64,000 nt of DNA from Clitopilus passeckerianus (Eukaryota; Basidiomycota; Agaricomycetes; Agaricales; Entolomataceae), in the NCBI GenBank assembly GCA_944990035.1, contig CALYLX010000059.1, forward strand, positions 248,001-312,000, written 5' to 3'. Of the stretch, positions 48,226 through 61,139 are shown one piece after another. The position numbers and the translations under genes were made by a program. The number at the start of each line of letters is the position of its first letter. Positions within the stretch are counted from its first letter, which is position 1. The notes below the pieces were generated by a model. That model had not been told where the DNA came from, searched no databases, and saw only the letters and a program-made list of their open reading frames with translations.

Positions 48226-48599
48226 TCGCACTTGAACTGCACCATGACCCTGCCCATTCTCAATGTCGCACCTCAACCTTTATCAACCTCCGTACCGTGA
48301 ACAAACAATGGCCCCAAAGGATAGAGCCCACGGGATGGCCGAAATTTGAAGCTGTGCTAGCCCATATTCCTACCGCTCTTCGCCCTACTTTCTGCGATGA
48401 ACGTTACCAGGACACTGGATGTTGGTATGCAGGAAGAGCAGCTACCGCTATGGCTGACTCTGCGAGAACATATAGGATGACCCTATTCTCCGATGGTCAT
48501 GCCAAGGTACATATCCCAGCCCTTCTACCAATCTTTCCCCGAATTTCTTGGTCGCTTTATTTTCATCCATTTTTCTTGTTTGTCGGAGAATTATTGCTG

Positions 48600-51500
48600 A
48601 CCATGTTAACAGGAACCTATACGCTTCAAAAAACCCCATTGCAGCAGCCCTCGACATCAACAAACGTACCTCAAGAGCCGCGACGCCAGCATTCGCCTGG
48701 ATTACTTCAAATTGAAGAAGCCGACGCAGGCCAACTGCTGCAGAAGCGAGCAGACTCACTATCCAGCGAGCTCGATTCCAGCACCTTGAAGCTATCGCCG
48801 TCCGTACCCTTTCACACATTTCGACAGCCAATCCGGCGGAAGCTATCGAAGGAGGCACGTAACAAGTGTCGAATCTTGATGGAATAGACCTGGTGCAGGT
48901 CGGTGCCTCCAGTCTCTCATTTTTCGCAACCTGATACCTTTTCACTCGCAGATATATCTTTGGAATTCGCTAGACTCGCTCTGGCCGTCAATGACTCGGT
49001 CGTAAGCCAGTCCAGGACTTCTGGCCGTATTGGACCACTTCCCCTCTCTTCGGTTGGCAGCGGCAAACATGTTCCTGCGCCGTGGTTGCTATGGGCCCAA
49101 CGACGAACCGACAGCGTCAAACTTTCCACTGGGGTACACAACCCTCCCTATGAGCGCAAGCTTACTTCTAGAAGACTCGCAAGATGACGTCAGGATTTTG
49201 GATATGGAGCTGGTCATTCAGGACCTTCGTCAGCACGAGAACATCTCGATTTTGGGAGATCCCTACTCTTCGTGGATGAACGCCTGGCCGAACATCGAGA
49301 ACGATGAATGACTGCACAAACTTTTGCATAGGTTAGTTAAGGACTTTCACCCTCATTCCGAACAAGCAGCTGAACGTTCCTTCTTTTCAGGTTCGTCGTC
49401 CCAACCTGGGGATTGGTATCTTCAAGTTGTCGGCATATTCGACTCAGGCAGGAAAATGGCGAGCTATCCTGACGTTTAATCTCGGGCTCGCTGCTTTCTG
49501 GTTGTGGTACTCAGAACGCGCACAATCACCATACGCCCCACCGAGCGTATGGGTATCCGCCATGACTGGAACCCGACGAACCGTCCCGCCTCTCGTACCC
49601 CTCTGTTTCTCGACAACTCGTCGCGCACGCCAGCCATTTGTCCAATGACGCGACTTTCTGCCGCTGGAGGAGGCAACTTCGTTCGTTCTGCTACTTAGAC
49701 GAGCATACAGCCAGCCCAGAGGATCGCCGCCAAACCCGCGTTACCCGTATGGGCATCTCGCTCTGCGCAGGAAGGAAGGAATATTGTTTCCCATGTCCTA
49801 GCCATACCCAGTATGACGGGATGTTCAAGATACGGATGACGAAACCCAAAGTGGAAGCACGTCGCAAGCTCTACCCAAGCGTAGAGCACGGCAGCTACTG
49901 CCCATACATTACTTCCTCTACCTTTCCTCGGACTCCTCCGCATGTTACTTTTGTTTCCGCTATCATTTACTGTTCGTCGCACGTACATCATCCTCCCATC
50001 CCTCTGTTTTCTCTCTCTATTTTACGTTGGTTCTCTTAGGTAGTTTATGATCTCGAAAGACGAGGAGTCGCCTCACACGCATAGGGTAGTTGGAGAATTT
50101 GGCAAGGCGCTCATGATTGGTTCTCAAGTCTTCGTTATCTTCGTTACTTGTACTACATATTCTTTTATGCCCTTTAGGATATAATCCCCCTATAAGATCT
50201 TGCACGAATATTTGTTGGCGTTGAGCAAGCATTCACATGGACGTCAGTCCATAGCCACCTCGGCTCGGGATTCGGAAGTGATCAGGCAGCGGGCCTATTT
50301 TCTTTCTGCGCCAACTCTTCCAAGCTTCCAGCTCGAGCCCTCAATATTCAATTCCAACTCATTCATGTCGACGGCTAATGTTATGCTTAGCTTGATCTTC
50401 CGCGATCCTCTTCAACAACGACACACCAGCCACGTAAATTCAAGAGCACCAATATTTCCAAGATGCGGCTCTCTACTGCGGCAGCCTATTGCAACCTTCG
50501 ATGCACAATTCGGATCTTGAGCCTGCCGACTCTAAGGAGTAGCAGATACGTCCTCCAGTGCTACAGCATTGAAGAGGCTCTTGGGGAAAGCGAACAACTG
50601 GTCGGTGTTGGGCCGCCTCATGTGCAGGTAAGTCTCGTTTCTCTCTTCTTTCTTTTCCCTTTCTATTCACCCTCCTCCATTCGACTGCTCGCTGCTTCTT
50701 GTGCTTTGGTTCTCATTACTCATTCGCCATATCATCCACCTTCTGACTGACGTGAATGCGATCCTGATACTCCTTTCTGTTTGCAGACTATCGTCAACAT
50801 CAAGGTTCGACCTCCAGGAAATCAAATGACGCCTCTTTTCTGGGCTGGAGTGAAGACGAGATGATGTAGTATTCTGGATGGGGATGCTGCTCTACTGATC
50901 AGTGTTGGGGAACTCATGTACAGGTAAATTTCGGCTTTCTTCCCCTTCGCCCCCTTCGCCTTCCGTCTGCCCTTCGCTACTCAAATACATACCCTCTTCA
51001 TTACGTGTTCGTTCTCCTTTTCCCTACCTCCCTTCTTCTGATCTACGTGAATACGACGCTGATATGTACTTTTTGTCCAGAGACGTTAAACTCGGCTTCG
51101 AGCAAGTTCACCGCCTCAATGACACCTTTCCTCACGAATCTCGATCAAGACTTGCATATAGTGTGTCTCTATCTCGATTTTAAGCCATCTTCCGAACGGC
51201 CGGTGTGGGGATAGTTCAAGATAGGTAAGTTCGCTTTTTCTTCCTCATCTTCCTTCTGTCTCCCCTGCTCTATTCGGATGTACTATATTCGCTAGTTCTT
51301 GCACTTCTACTCTCCTTTTGCTCATCATTACCATTCTAACCGGATTGAATGCCATGCTAACGCTTGATTTTGGTTAGAGCGTCCTCAACATCGAGAACTG
51401 GCTTCCTTGAAGCCAAAAACATCCTTCTTTGTGGACCTAGGCTGAGCACGAGAAAATACTGCCTATAGGAATCCCCACCTCAACCGTAACCGAATCGCCG

Positions 51501-53100
51501 GCGCTCTACCTGATACCTCCTCGCAATTTCGAGCCTTCATCGGCACCGTGCTCCTCGTCCTCCTGTCTCCCATCAAGAGGAGGACAGCATTCTCTGGCGC
51601 ATATAACTGTCGATATTGCGAGGAAGCCGATTCTCAAAGATTCTGAACGTGGGTGAAATAACTTTGAGGTAAGATAGCCCTCCTCTCTTCTTTTTCATTT
51701 CTCTTGCCTTCCTTCCTTCATCCCTTCCTCCAACCTAAGCTAATCATTCTTTTCTGTAGCTAATTATCCAGGTCTGCAGCCACGCGAGTGGCACTTGCTA
51801 CCGCAAGACGCCTGCAAACGAAACCCTCCGAGTAAACCGGTGGAAGGCTCTATCCCCAGTTGACGAAGGAAAAGATACCGACGGAGTCGTTCGATGTCAG
51901 AGACCTCTCAGAGTTGATGCCAAAATGCCAAACGCTTCAGAAAGCGCTACACAGCTACCAACATTTAGCCCTCTCATTACCCGACCACCCGCTCGCTATA
52001 TTACTCCAGACCTCAGCCGTTCCCACCTCGCCCCTCCCTTCTCCTCAACATCTACCCCATCGACCTCGCTTCCTCAGCTCCAGTGGATGTACGATTGAAT
52101 ACCGGGGAAGCACCGCACATGTGATTGTTTTGTTCGTTTTAAAGCAAACGCAGGCTTGCAGGACATGGAACTGTTCATCATTCCGACACATCCAAGCCAG
52201 CTGCACCTGCACCGTCTGTGCTTTCTAAGGTTTCGTCCACAATGGCATTGGAGGTGTCATTCGGACCTCGGATACCTTCGACGCTGTTCTCTCGCCATCT
52301 TGGGGGGCAGCATTGTCGAGACAGAATATCACGACTTCACCCAGGCAAAAGTCAACCTGACGGCTGCCGCTGACGTACACCTCCCTGAAGGCTCCTTGAA
52401 GTGACGTGTCACCAGATGGAGAAGCCGGCAAAACAAGTGCTGAAGTTCGCCCCGAGAGTCGGATATCTGCCAACAGCTCTGGCATCAAGGCTGGAGGTGG
52501 TGATGTCGCCTACCAATGTCCTGCCTCATTAAGGTTCTATCCGCCGTATCACGGTCTGTGGCTCTTCTCAACCCTAGGTTATCCCACCGCGCCGACTTGT
52601 GCTAGACACTGCGTGGGTCGTGTACGCACGAAATTTACCCTTGGTATGGCAATGTGCACCATTCATTGGCGTTCGTGGGGACGTGAAGGTTCGGGAGATG
52701 GGTTGGTGAACCTACAATACTGTATTGGGAGGCTGCGGTTGGACCACTAGGACGATGACCTGCGTTAGCGGCTTTTATCACGGACGTTTCACCACTCTTA
52801 CCTACATTCCCCAACTTCCGTAGGATAATTGCATCATTACCACATATCACATCTCGTAGACGCGAATTCTCTTGGTTTTCATCCTTCTCTCGTCTTACAG
52901 GCTTCAGCGATGCTGTTCGGTACATCATCTTCTACAGCTCCACACTGCCCCCACATCCACTACCCCGCTCTTGTTCTCGTATCCTTTCTGTACTGCTCAT
53001 CGTCCGTATTAATTGCTTTCTTGATTCAATTCCAGGTATGCAGTGTGCGAGATGGATTGGTGGAGTCCGGCTCCTGGGATGTGGCGTTCCGATGAAGAGT
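48600..53100 (+). repeat. Decayed family in plus orientation, copy E, second part
   Basis: Exon-like blocks in order: 48615-48887 (NLYASKN/TLQKTPL piece after an ACAG acceptor), 49030-49311 (a 93-codon ORF with RRGCYGPNDEPTA), a short intron-like gap (GTTAGT to TTTCAG, 49332-49390), hydrophobic piece 49890-50040, the CTTCAACAACGACACACC block near 50410, intron-like segments near 50628-50786 and 50921-51078, a block at 51860-52228, VETEYHDFTQAKVNL at 52156-52404, and the C-terminal piece 52829-53095 with LVLVSFLYCSSSVLIAFLI. The last faces the 3' end of gene 5. Frames are not continuous. It is homologous to copies A-D by block order and sequence; product unknown. Confidence 0.45.
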
Positions 53101-53224
53101 GAATTTGGAGCAGGACGAAGAACAGCTTATGCCACTTCTCAGATCCGATAAGGATGAATTGCCTACACACGAACTGAGCTACGTTGGTAGATGTAGGCTT
53201 AAATAGGACTCGGAGATGCGAAAT

Positions 53225-53395
53225 ATATACAGGCAGAATACAGTAGAAGAAAATGTTTGCAGTGGTACGTGCAATTGAGCGTAGTACGAGGCGAAGTATG
53301 TATAATACATCAACACCATAGTCATATCCAGCGGTGAAAGCTTTTGTTCGTACAGAAGTATATCAAACGAGGCATTCGAACACGGCGAACAGCTG
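53225..53395 (-). repeat. Conserved 3' flank of NLR gene 5
   Basis: The reverse strand reads TTTGATATACTTCTGTACG after the gene 5 stop, like the flanks of genes 1-4. All five genes therefore share this 3' block. Confidence 0.6.
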
Positions 53396-53397
53396 TT

Positions 53398-56300
53398 TCA
53401 AGGAATGGAAACCTTTGATATATCGAGAAGAAGGACACGGCCATCCTCGCAGCCGACTGCGACGAATGAACCTGTAACGTCGACTGAAAATGCGGTTACA
53501 ATGAAGTGGGGAGGGAACCAACAGAATGGAACCATAACAGGCTCACCGTCTACCGGTACACTGAGGTATACAAGGCCCGATAGGGAAGAGTTTCCTCGTT
53601 TGCCTAAGGCGATGACCCGCAAGGGATAATCGGACGTGACTGGGTGGGCGAAAAGAGAGTCGATGGCATCATTGGTGGCAACTCGAATGGTGGGCAAAGA
53701 TGTGGAGCATTGGGTGCTCGAGAGGAATGTGAAAGATGTGATGGATTTGAAATATTTCCCGAGAGAGACTGCGCGAATGGTGTTGTTGATTGTCCGCAGA
53801 TAGAGGGTATCATTCACGTTAATGTGACCGTCCGAGCAGTACTCTGCCTCAATGCATGCAAATGTTGAACCGGCGGGAGAGAATGCGACAACATTCATTG
53901 CCCTATCTGAGCTGATAGTGCTGATATGAGTCCCCGACGTTCCATCACATACCCGGAATGTCTTGTCCTCCGAGGCCGACACAAGCCATAAGCCATCAGG
54001 GGAGAACACAATGGCACGGACATAGTATGAATGGTCGTCGAGGGTTGTGATATGAGCCCCCGTCTTTCCGTCCCACAGACGAATGGTCTCATTGAAGGAT
54101 CCCACCGAGGCGAGCTTTGAGCCATCAGGGGAGAATGCAATGGCCACGACCCGATTGAAGTGGCCATCAAGAGTGCAAATATGGTTACCGGTCATGCCGT
54201 CCCACAACCGGATGGTCGTATCGTCAGACCCTGAAGCAAGCCTTGAGCCATCAGGAGAGAACGCAACGGCTCCGATCTGTTTAGAATGCCCATGGAGGGT
54301 GGTGATATGAGCCCCCGTCTTTCCATCCCACAGTCGGAGGGTTTTGTCCCAGGATCCCGACACAAATCTTGAGCCATCGGGTGAGTGTACCATAGCTTTG
54401 ACCTGTTTGGAATGACCATGAATGGTACCAAGTTCAGGGGTATCTGGCTTTGCATTCTGCAAACAGACGATATCGCAAGAGGGCACATATGCAACCATTG
54501 AAGCATCTGAAGGCAGGCTGGGATCTTCAGAACGGCCGCTGAGAGTGTCTTTGCTTACGTCCCAGAGACGGATCGTCTGGTCCTGGGATCCCGATGCAAG
54601 TCTTGACTCATCGTGAGAGAATGCAACAGAAAGGACCGTGTTGGAATGTCCATTGAAAGTGATGATAGGAGCAGCTGTTGTTGCATCCCACAGACAAACT
54701 GTGCCATCACTGGATCCTGAGGCAAGCCTCAATCCATTGGGAGAAAATACTACAGACCACACAATATCAGAATGGCCTTCTAAAGTCATTATATGAGCAC
54801 CCGTTGTTGCTTCCCACAAATGGATCATGTGGTCATAAGATGCTGATGCAAGTCTCAACCCATCCGGGGAGAATGCAACAGATGTGACTTCAAGTTGGGA
54901 ATGGCCTTCAAATGTGGTGATATGGGCACCGGTCCGTCCATCCCACAGGCGGACTGTGTGGTCATCCGATGCAGATGCAAGTCTCAAGCCATCGTGATCG
55001 GGGGAGAATGTCACAGAGTTAACCCAGCTCGAATGGCCTTCGACAGTGATGAGATGGGCGCCCGTTTCTGCATCCCATAGACGGATTGACTTGTCATCGG
55101 ACCCGGATGCAAGCCTCGAACCATCAGGAGAGAATGCAACAGATCCGACCCCATCGGAATGGCCCTCCAGAGTGATGATATGGGCACTCGTTGTTACATC
55201 CCACAAATGGATTGTGCAATCCCAGAATGCTAATGCAAGTCTTCCTCCATCGGGAGAGAACACCACAGAGTTGACCCCACTGGAATGGCCTTCAAGAGTG
55301 ACAAGATGAGCTCCCGTCTTTCCATCCCACAGGCGGATTGAGTGGTCATCGGATGCTGATGCAAGTTTGTCCCCGTTGGGAGAGAAGGCGACTGCATTGA
55401 TAGACTCTGAATGGCCCCCCATGGTGACCAGTGCAGCGGGATCCCATCCCTCCTGGATTCCGCTGATGACGCTCAGACTTTTCGCTTCTCCATAGGTCTT
55501 GTAGAGAAGGGCGTTCCTAGGTACGAATGGTAGCGCTGACCAATAAATATGCATTGGTGTCAAAGTCACTACTTCGGCGCTCTGCAGCAGGAATTGACGG
55601 GTGTCGGACAATAGAGTATGGATTGTGTTCAAGTTTCTCTCTGTCCAGCCGTGTGGGTGTACATTCTATATTCCTGTTAATTAGTAGGGGCCAGGAAGGA
55701 CAGACAGCTGCTGAAAGATCTGCTCACAATTGCATCCAGTGCTGTGTCCAACATGCCATGTACACGCCTAACTTGGCCAAGAATGCTCATGACCTCAAGC
55801 CATGCCGTGATATGGGTAAACACCCATTTACTGAAACCGTTTTGAAGCCCGGTGTCGAGTTCTCCAGCTGCATGAATATGTGAAGCCCAATGGAAAACTG
55901 CGTAAGTGAGCTCTTCTCCGAAGGATCGATCTCGCAGGCTGACAATGTCTGCCTTATCCAAGAACCATGCTTCTGAAGAGATATTCCCAATGTTGTACTT
56001 CAGGTTCTGGTCCATTACACGGAAGCACGCTGTTGCAAGTTGGTGATGATGCATTCTTATATCGATCAGGAACTTCGGAGGAAGGTTCAAAGTAGTTGTT
56101 GAGAGTTTGGCCAGAGCGTGTTCAATACGGTCTGGATCTGTTATGAAGTCGGGAAATGATTTGTGATGTATTCGATAGATTGACTTCGAACCAGTTGGGG
56201 CAACCAGAGAATGGAGATGGAGCAAGGTAGATTCAACATCACTGACATGTATGCTCAGTAGTATTGCCAAAGCTTGTGCTGGGAGAGGATACCGAAGAGC

Positions 56301-58009
56301 AATGATTGCGCCAACTATAAGTTGATACAGATTAAACCATTCCTCGACTTCGTCGGGGAGATCTGGTACAGCGGCACAGATGATTTGGATGTAGAACCTG
56401 TCCATAGCGTTGGTGTATTTGGAGCCAGAGAAGTCTGTTGGGGAGACTCCATCAAGCAGGCGAGCAAGTCGCCTCCCCGGATTCTGTGCTTTCTTGTCCA
56501 GAATGAATTTGCATGCCGTCGATGCAGTTATAAACAGCGTGCCACAGATCCCACATAACATATTCATGTCGTGGCCACTGGGTTGCCATGGAGGCTGACG
56601 ATGGGGAAAAACTAGTCTGATGCGCTCGGTGGATAGGGAAGAATCAAGATATAGTCGAATATCCGATTGCACGATAAAATCCTCTATTTCATGCAATCGG
56701 AAAAGCTCATGATTGCGATCTCGAGCTAGAATGCCGCGAACATGCGACTCAGGGCGAGTGGTAATAAATAGTCTCAATTGAGGTAAATGGGGGACATGGT
56801 GGGCGAGGAGGGTCAAGAGGGTTTCCGCTTCGTCTTCTTTGCATTCATCTAGCGCGTCGATGACTACGAGGATGGGACGTTCCTTGCGTGTGAGTAGATC
56901 CTTGAGTGGAGTAATTATGAGGAGCAAAAGTTGTTGAGAGATAGTCTTCTGTGCCGCGTCTGGGTCATTCTCTAGTGCTTCCGCAATCTTTTGAGCGAAA
57001 GCCGGGTGGTAACGAGCAAGCTGGAATGCGATGGTCGGAAAGAAATGCCTGGCGGTCGCCCGTTGTTCTTCATTCCTCGTGAAGAAGAAACTTGCCCCAA
57101 GGATACCAAGTCCGGCAGCTAGCTCAGCTATGGTCTGTGCAACCGTCGACTTTCCGATACCTGCCACACCGTCGAGGACGAATACTGGAGCCTGATTACC
57201 GCTTCCGTTGACCCAAGCTTTGATATCGGTCAGTAGCTGCATGCGGGTGTTTTCAAAGCACTTGGATCGTTGGTCGGCTTCGTAAGAATCCCATGCAGCT
57301 TGGACAGGATCGAGAAGGCGTTTTAGTTTCTGAAGCTAATCAGCGTCAGTAAGATGGAACTCTCCTGAGGATTGGGTCCACTAACCGGTGGCGTCGTGTC
57401 CTTATTGACTTCTAAATTGCCGGCGACATTATATATGTTGCTATCACCCCCTACGCTTATCTGATTGTTCAGGATAGACGAAATGACTTGTGGAGCAGTA
57501 GCTCCAGGTGCTGATGATAGTTTTCCGGGACTTATGGGTAGAATATGTTGGACTGGATCCGAAGGAGTATGGCTTTCCGCTTCGACTGTTTCGTCGTTGA
57601 ATGACAATCGTTCACGTTCGTTCTTGGCCTCATCAGTAGCCTGCATGGAGGGGAATTTGGAGGAACTGCCGGCGCATGCTGCTGGGCGACCTTCAGAGGC
57701 CTGCGGCGGGGTTGAGCGGATGACAATGGCTTGTGGTATTACCGGTTGGTGGCGCTCTGTTGGCCCAGGTTCCGTAGTTTCCTGATGTTCGGTGACCCCG
57801 GAAGCTGAATCTCCCTTCGTAGGCGGTGAGATCTCAGGAATCCTTGGTGGAAGAGGCGATGCAGAGTGGCTATCCGGCGCCTGCACTCTGGCTGAAGTGG
57901 GTGTAGTTGCATTAGGTGTGGAGATGCTGCTATCCGGGCCAACTTTATTCTCCTTCTTCTTCTTTGACCGAGGGAAAAGCTTTCGTATCGTGGGTACCAA
58001 GGTAGACAT
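53398..58009 (-). CDS. NLR gene 5: complete NACHT-WD40 STAND protein on the minus strand
   Basis: A putative receptor of about 1499 residues. Exons in transcript order are 58009-57386, 57335-55728 and 55665-53398, all phase 0; the first intron starts GTTAGT, the second GTGAGC. The start ATG reads MSTLVPTIRKLFPRSKKKK. The open frame extends 25 codons further upstream but only from a TTG. Exon 1 (208 residues) is basic, then Ser/Pro rich, and ends with GGDSNIYNVAGNLEVNKDTT. Exon 2 (536 residues) has P-loop GVAGIGKST, Walker B ILVVIDALDEC, LFITTRPESHV and HHKSFPDFIT. Exon 3 (755 residues) encodes seven blades, a linker without a splice-donor GT, four regular blades and degenerate ones ending DISKVSIP. 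Blades 4, 5 and 10 have one- or two-residue insertions. It is the only NLR in this orientation and the most diverged WD40 set. No lesion is seen. Confidence 0.92.
54457..54501 (-). other. Segment of gene 5 matching the possible 45-nt intron of genes 1-4
   Basis: Here the minus strand starts TCAATGG, not GT, and ends TTTGCAG. It is open and encodes SMVAYVPSCDIVCLQ. With no donor at this place it is most likely exonic. Confidence 0.7.
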
Positions 58010-58089
58010 GGGGAAGTTGATATCTTCCTCGATCAGAACTGTTTGGTGAAGAAGAGAAACGTGGAAGGAGACGCTCACTGGCAATCAGC

Positions 58090-60400
58090 CATCAGCTCAG
58101 CCGTTCGCGTTCAACTTACGGGGGTCGGTTTCGCACGGCAGAATCCGAGTTCCACATGATTGCCCTCTTTCCTCTTGTCGTACGCAGGAAGTTGGGTTTC
58201 AGGAGGCGCAGGTACAGCAGCTAGTGCATTACCTGGATTTGCGGGAACGTATAGAGCGAGGCAGTTCTGCGATGATTGAACCAAGGTACGTATCCAGTCC
58301 TTCCCAATCCCCCCAATTTTTTCTATTTGCATTTGTCGTCTTTCCAATGACTTGAATCATGGCTGACTGTTAATAGGAACCTCTACGCTTCAAAAACTCC
58401 ATTACAGCAGCCCTCGACATCCTCAACAGACGTACCTCAAGAGCCACAACCCCAGCATTCCCCTCAATTCCCCTCAAATCGAGGGCGATGACGCAAACCA
58501 TCTGGTGCAGAAGGGAGAATACTTGCAGAGGCTTATACATCCCTCATCCCGGTCCGGCGAGCTCGACTCCAGCACCTTGAAGCTACGGCGGTCAACGCTC
58601 AACGTGCTGCATTTCGGATGCCAATCTTGCTGAAGCTGTCGAAGGGGATACGCAACAGGTATCGAATGTTGACAGAATCAACCTCGTACATGTTGGTATT
58701 TCTGCTCTCTCCTCGTTTCTCCCAAGCTGACGCCTTTTGACTTGCAGGTGCACTTTGGAATTCGCTAGACCCGCCATCCCCTTCATTGGCTCAGCTGTGA
58801 GGCACTTCAGGACTTCCGTCTGCCCTAGGCTACGACCTCCGCCGTCAGTTGGAGGCGGCGAATATGTCGCTGCGCCGTGATTGCTATCGGCCCAACGACG
58901 AACCGACAGCGGCAAGTCATCCTCTGGGGTACACGAACCCTCCCTACGAGCATCAGGCATGCGTATTCCGAGATGACTCGCAACATACTGTCAAAATTCC
59001 GGATATGGACCTTGGTCATTTAGGACCATTGTCACGAGAAAATCTCGGATTTGGGCTCTCTCTACTCGTAGACGAACACAAGGGCCGAAAGGCGAAGGAC
59101 GATGACAGATCCAAAAACTTTTGTCTAGGTTAGTCGGGGTTATTCCCTCCTCATTTTAAACAAGCACCTGAACTTTATTCTCAGGTTCGTCGTCCCAACC
59201 TAGCGAATGGCAGCTGCAAGAGCCTGTTGTCATATGACAGGAGAATGGCTGCCTGCCTCGACGTTTGATCTATGGCTCGCTATCCTTTTGCTCCTCCGAA
59301 TACGCAAACCTCCAGATGCCCCACCAATCATACGGTTATCCTCCATGACTGCATTCCTGTGACCTGCCCTGCCTCGTCGTACCCCTGCTACCAATCGACG
59401 ACCCATTGCCCACCCCACCCATTTCTCCAGTGATGCGACTTCTGCCACCAGAGGAGACAACTTCGCTCGCTCCGCTGTTCGCCGGGCATACAGCTAGCCA
59501 GCTGGGAGGATCCCCGCCAAACCCACGTTACTTGCATGAGGAGCTGGTGCAGGAAGAAAGGAACGTTGTACATCGTTGGACGCCTCCTTGAAGGGTAGTT
59601 GGATATCCCGTACCCGGGCAGCATCCAATTCGACGCGTCGGTCAAGATGCGGTTCCATAAGATTGAACTGGATTGAAGTACCTCGCTTAATCCGCTGCAG
59701 TGGAGAGCACGGCAGGTACTTCTCTTACATACCTCCCTCCACCATTTCGAACTCCTCTCCATGTTACCTTTGCTTCCGCCGCCAACTATTGTTCGCTGCG
59801 CGTAGATCACCCTCCCATCTCGTTGTTTCCTCTCTTCATTTTACGATGATCTCGCGTACAGTTTATATCCTCGAAAACCCAGGAATCGAGCCCAGTATAC
59901 CCGGCATAGTTGGGCAATTTGGCCAGGCACTTATGATTGGTTTCAAGTCTTCGTTATCTTTGTTACTCATACTACATATTCTTTCTATGCCTTTTGGATA
60001 TACTTTCCCTACTATGAGGCGCTGCACGAATATTTTATTACCGTGATGCTGGTTGAGCGAGCATGAACCTCAGTTGTATGCAATGGGCTCATCGGCTCGG
60101 ATTTCGGAAATTGATCAGGTAGTGTGCTCACTTTCGAGCCTCTCCACGGCCGGTTTTCTTTCTGCGCCAACTGTTGCTTGCTTCCACCTCGAGCTCGATT
60201 CCAACGCCATTCATATCGACGCCCAACACACTGCTTTACATACTCGTGCTCTGAGGATGACAATGACGTCCGTTCGGATTCTGGTAGAACGTTTGGGAAG
60301 GTTCCGTTGACGCTTCGTACACCTCAGTTTATCGTGTCTGGGGAGGGTGGGGATGGGGATATGGGAGTTTGCAGAGCGGTAGGGAGCTGAGCATACCTGA
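58090..60400 (+). repeat. Decayed family in plus orientation, copy F, upstream of gene 5
   Basis: Blocks match copy E in the same order: 58378-58560 (FKNSITAALDI and NRRTSRA), 58849-59133 (a 94-codon ORF with RRDCYRPNDEPTA), a short intron-like gap (GTTAGT to TCTCAG, about 59130-59185), a block at about 59185-59470, and the hydrophobic piece 59576-60046 (FGQALMIGFKSSLSLLLIL). The minus ORF 58111-58347 is a shadow with no recognisable domain. Frames break between blocks. This copy lies on the 5' side of gene 5 and is divergent from it, like the 5' modules beside genes 2 and 4. Confidence 0.4.
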
Positions 60401-60670
60401 AATTGGGGAGCATGCATAGGGTTATGAATTACAGGATGTACAAGCTGTATAGGTACATACAGTATCGGACTTGAGAATGTACACAATATACGGACGGAAG
60501 TGATGGAAAATATCGCAGGAGCTGAACAGGCCATACAGTCCACAGACGAAGAGATCAGCCTAGCTAATGAAATCTTTGTCTTTGAAGATTAGCACTCAAA
60601 GGCACTGAGCGGCTCTAGAATTCAGACACATCAGCCATGGCGCAGATTCAAGAAAACTGACTACGGCCAC

Positions 60671-61042
60671 TTACTTTACTCGCCCTTTCAATTCTCCCCT
60701 CTTCTCATGCATCTTCATCAACAACTTATTAATCGACTCTCTATGTCGAGCAACCGTCAATCGTTCGATAAACGACCTCCCACTTCCACAAATCTCAACC
60801 ATCTGCACAAGTCTTCCAATTACGAGGTGAGAATCCCGAATGCAGTTGTTCAGTCCTCTCATCTGCGGAATATTTAATCCCGTATTCGACAAAATCGTTG
60901 CTTCGGCCAGAACGGTTTCGTAAATGGCCAACTCGCTTCGAATTTGCTGGACGAGACTCGGAGCGTTGGCGAATGTCTTGAAGAAATCGTACCAGCGATG
61001 GATGAGTTCGATTAGGGGGTCTACTAATGCCGATAAGCACAT
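60671..61042 (-). CDS. Helical domain resembling N-terminal signalling domains of fungal STAND proteins
   Basis: A 123-codon ORF starting MCLSALVDPLIELIHRWYD. It is almost entirely alpha-helical, with a conserved-looking NAPSLVQQIRSEL motif followed by leucine-spaced helices. This pattern (helix, NAP, helix with QxIxSEL) is what I would expect of HeLo-like/SesA-type N-terminal domains that precede NACHT or ankyrin modules in fungi; the match is from memory of the family pattern and not from a search. The frame ends four bases past a GTAAGT (donor G at 60674), so the gene may continue in further exons toward 60550 and beyond, but those pieces look weak. No NACHT follows. A TATA-like GATAAATA lies about 85 nt upstream of the ATG. 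Confidence 0.5.
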   Translation of the reverse strand: MCLSALVDPLIELIHRWYDFFKTFANAPSLVQQIRSELAIYETVLAEATILSNTGLNIPQMRGLNNCIRDSHLVIGRLVQMVEICGSGRSFIERLTVARHRESINKLLMKMHEKRGELKGRVK

Positions 61043-61124
61043 TGTTGAATCTCGGAGACGAAGATCAGGGGTTCAACGATATGCTTGTGGGAAGCGAAGG
61101 AAAGGGAGGATGCGTTGAGATGAG

Positions 61125-61133
61125 CTATTTATC
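61125..61133 (-). promoter_or_regulatory. TATA-like box upstream of the helical-domain ORF
   Basis: Minus strand reads GATAAATAG, about 85 nt before the ATG at 61042. Position and sequence fit a core promoter; a chance AT-rich run is possible. Confidence 0.35.
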
Positions 61134-61139
61134 TCCCAA

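Larger units (their letters stand above)
47434..48235 (+). other. Pro/Ser-rich ORFs with an internal 140-nt direct repeat
   Basis: Two overlapping plus frames are open (47434-48129, 231 codons; 47636-48235, 199 codons). Both are Pro/Ser/Phe rich because the DNA is CT rich. The region contains two copies of a 140-150-nt unit, 47680-47829 and 47955-48094. It begins near the FKK(V/I) and KP(D/H) piece that matches the VKVEPHSKD block of copy A. I see no recognised domain, and the open frames may reflect base composition only. Confidence 0.35.

Noticed and set aside
48448..48945. 165-codon minus-strand ORF
   Set aside because: It lies opposite exon-like blocks of the plus-strand family copy and has no domain or promoter signal.
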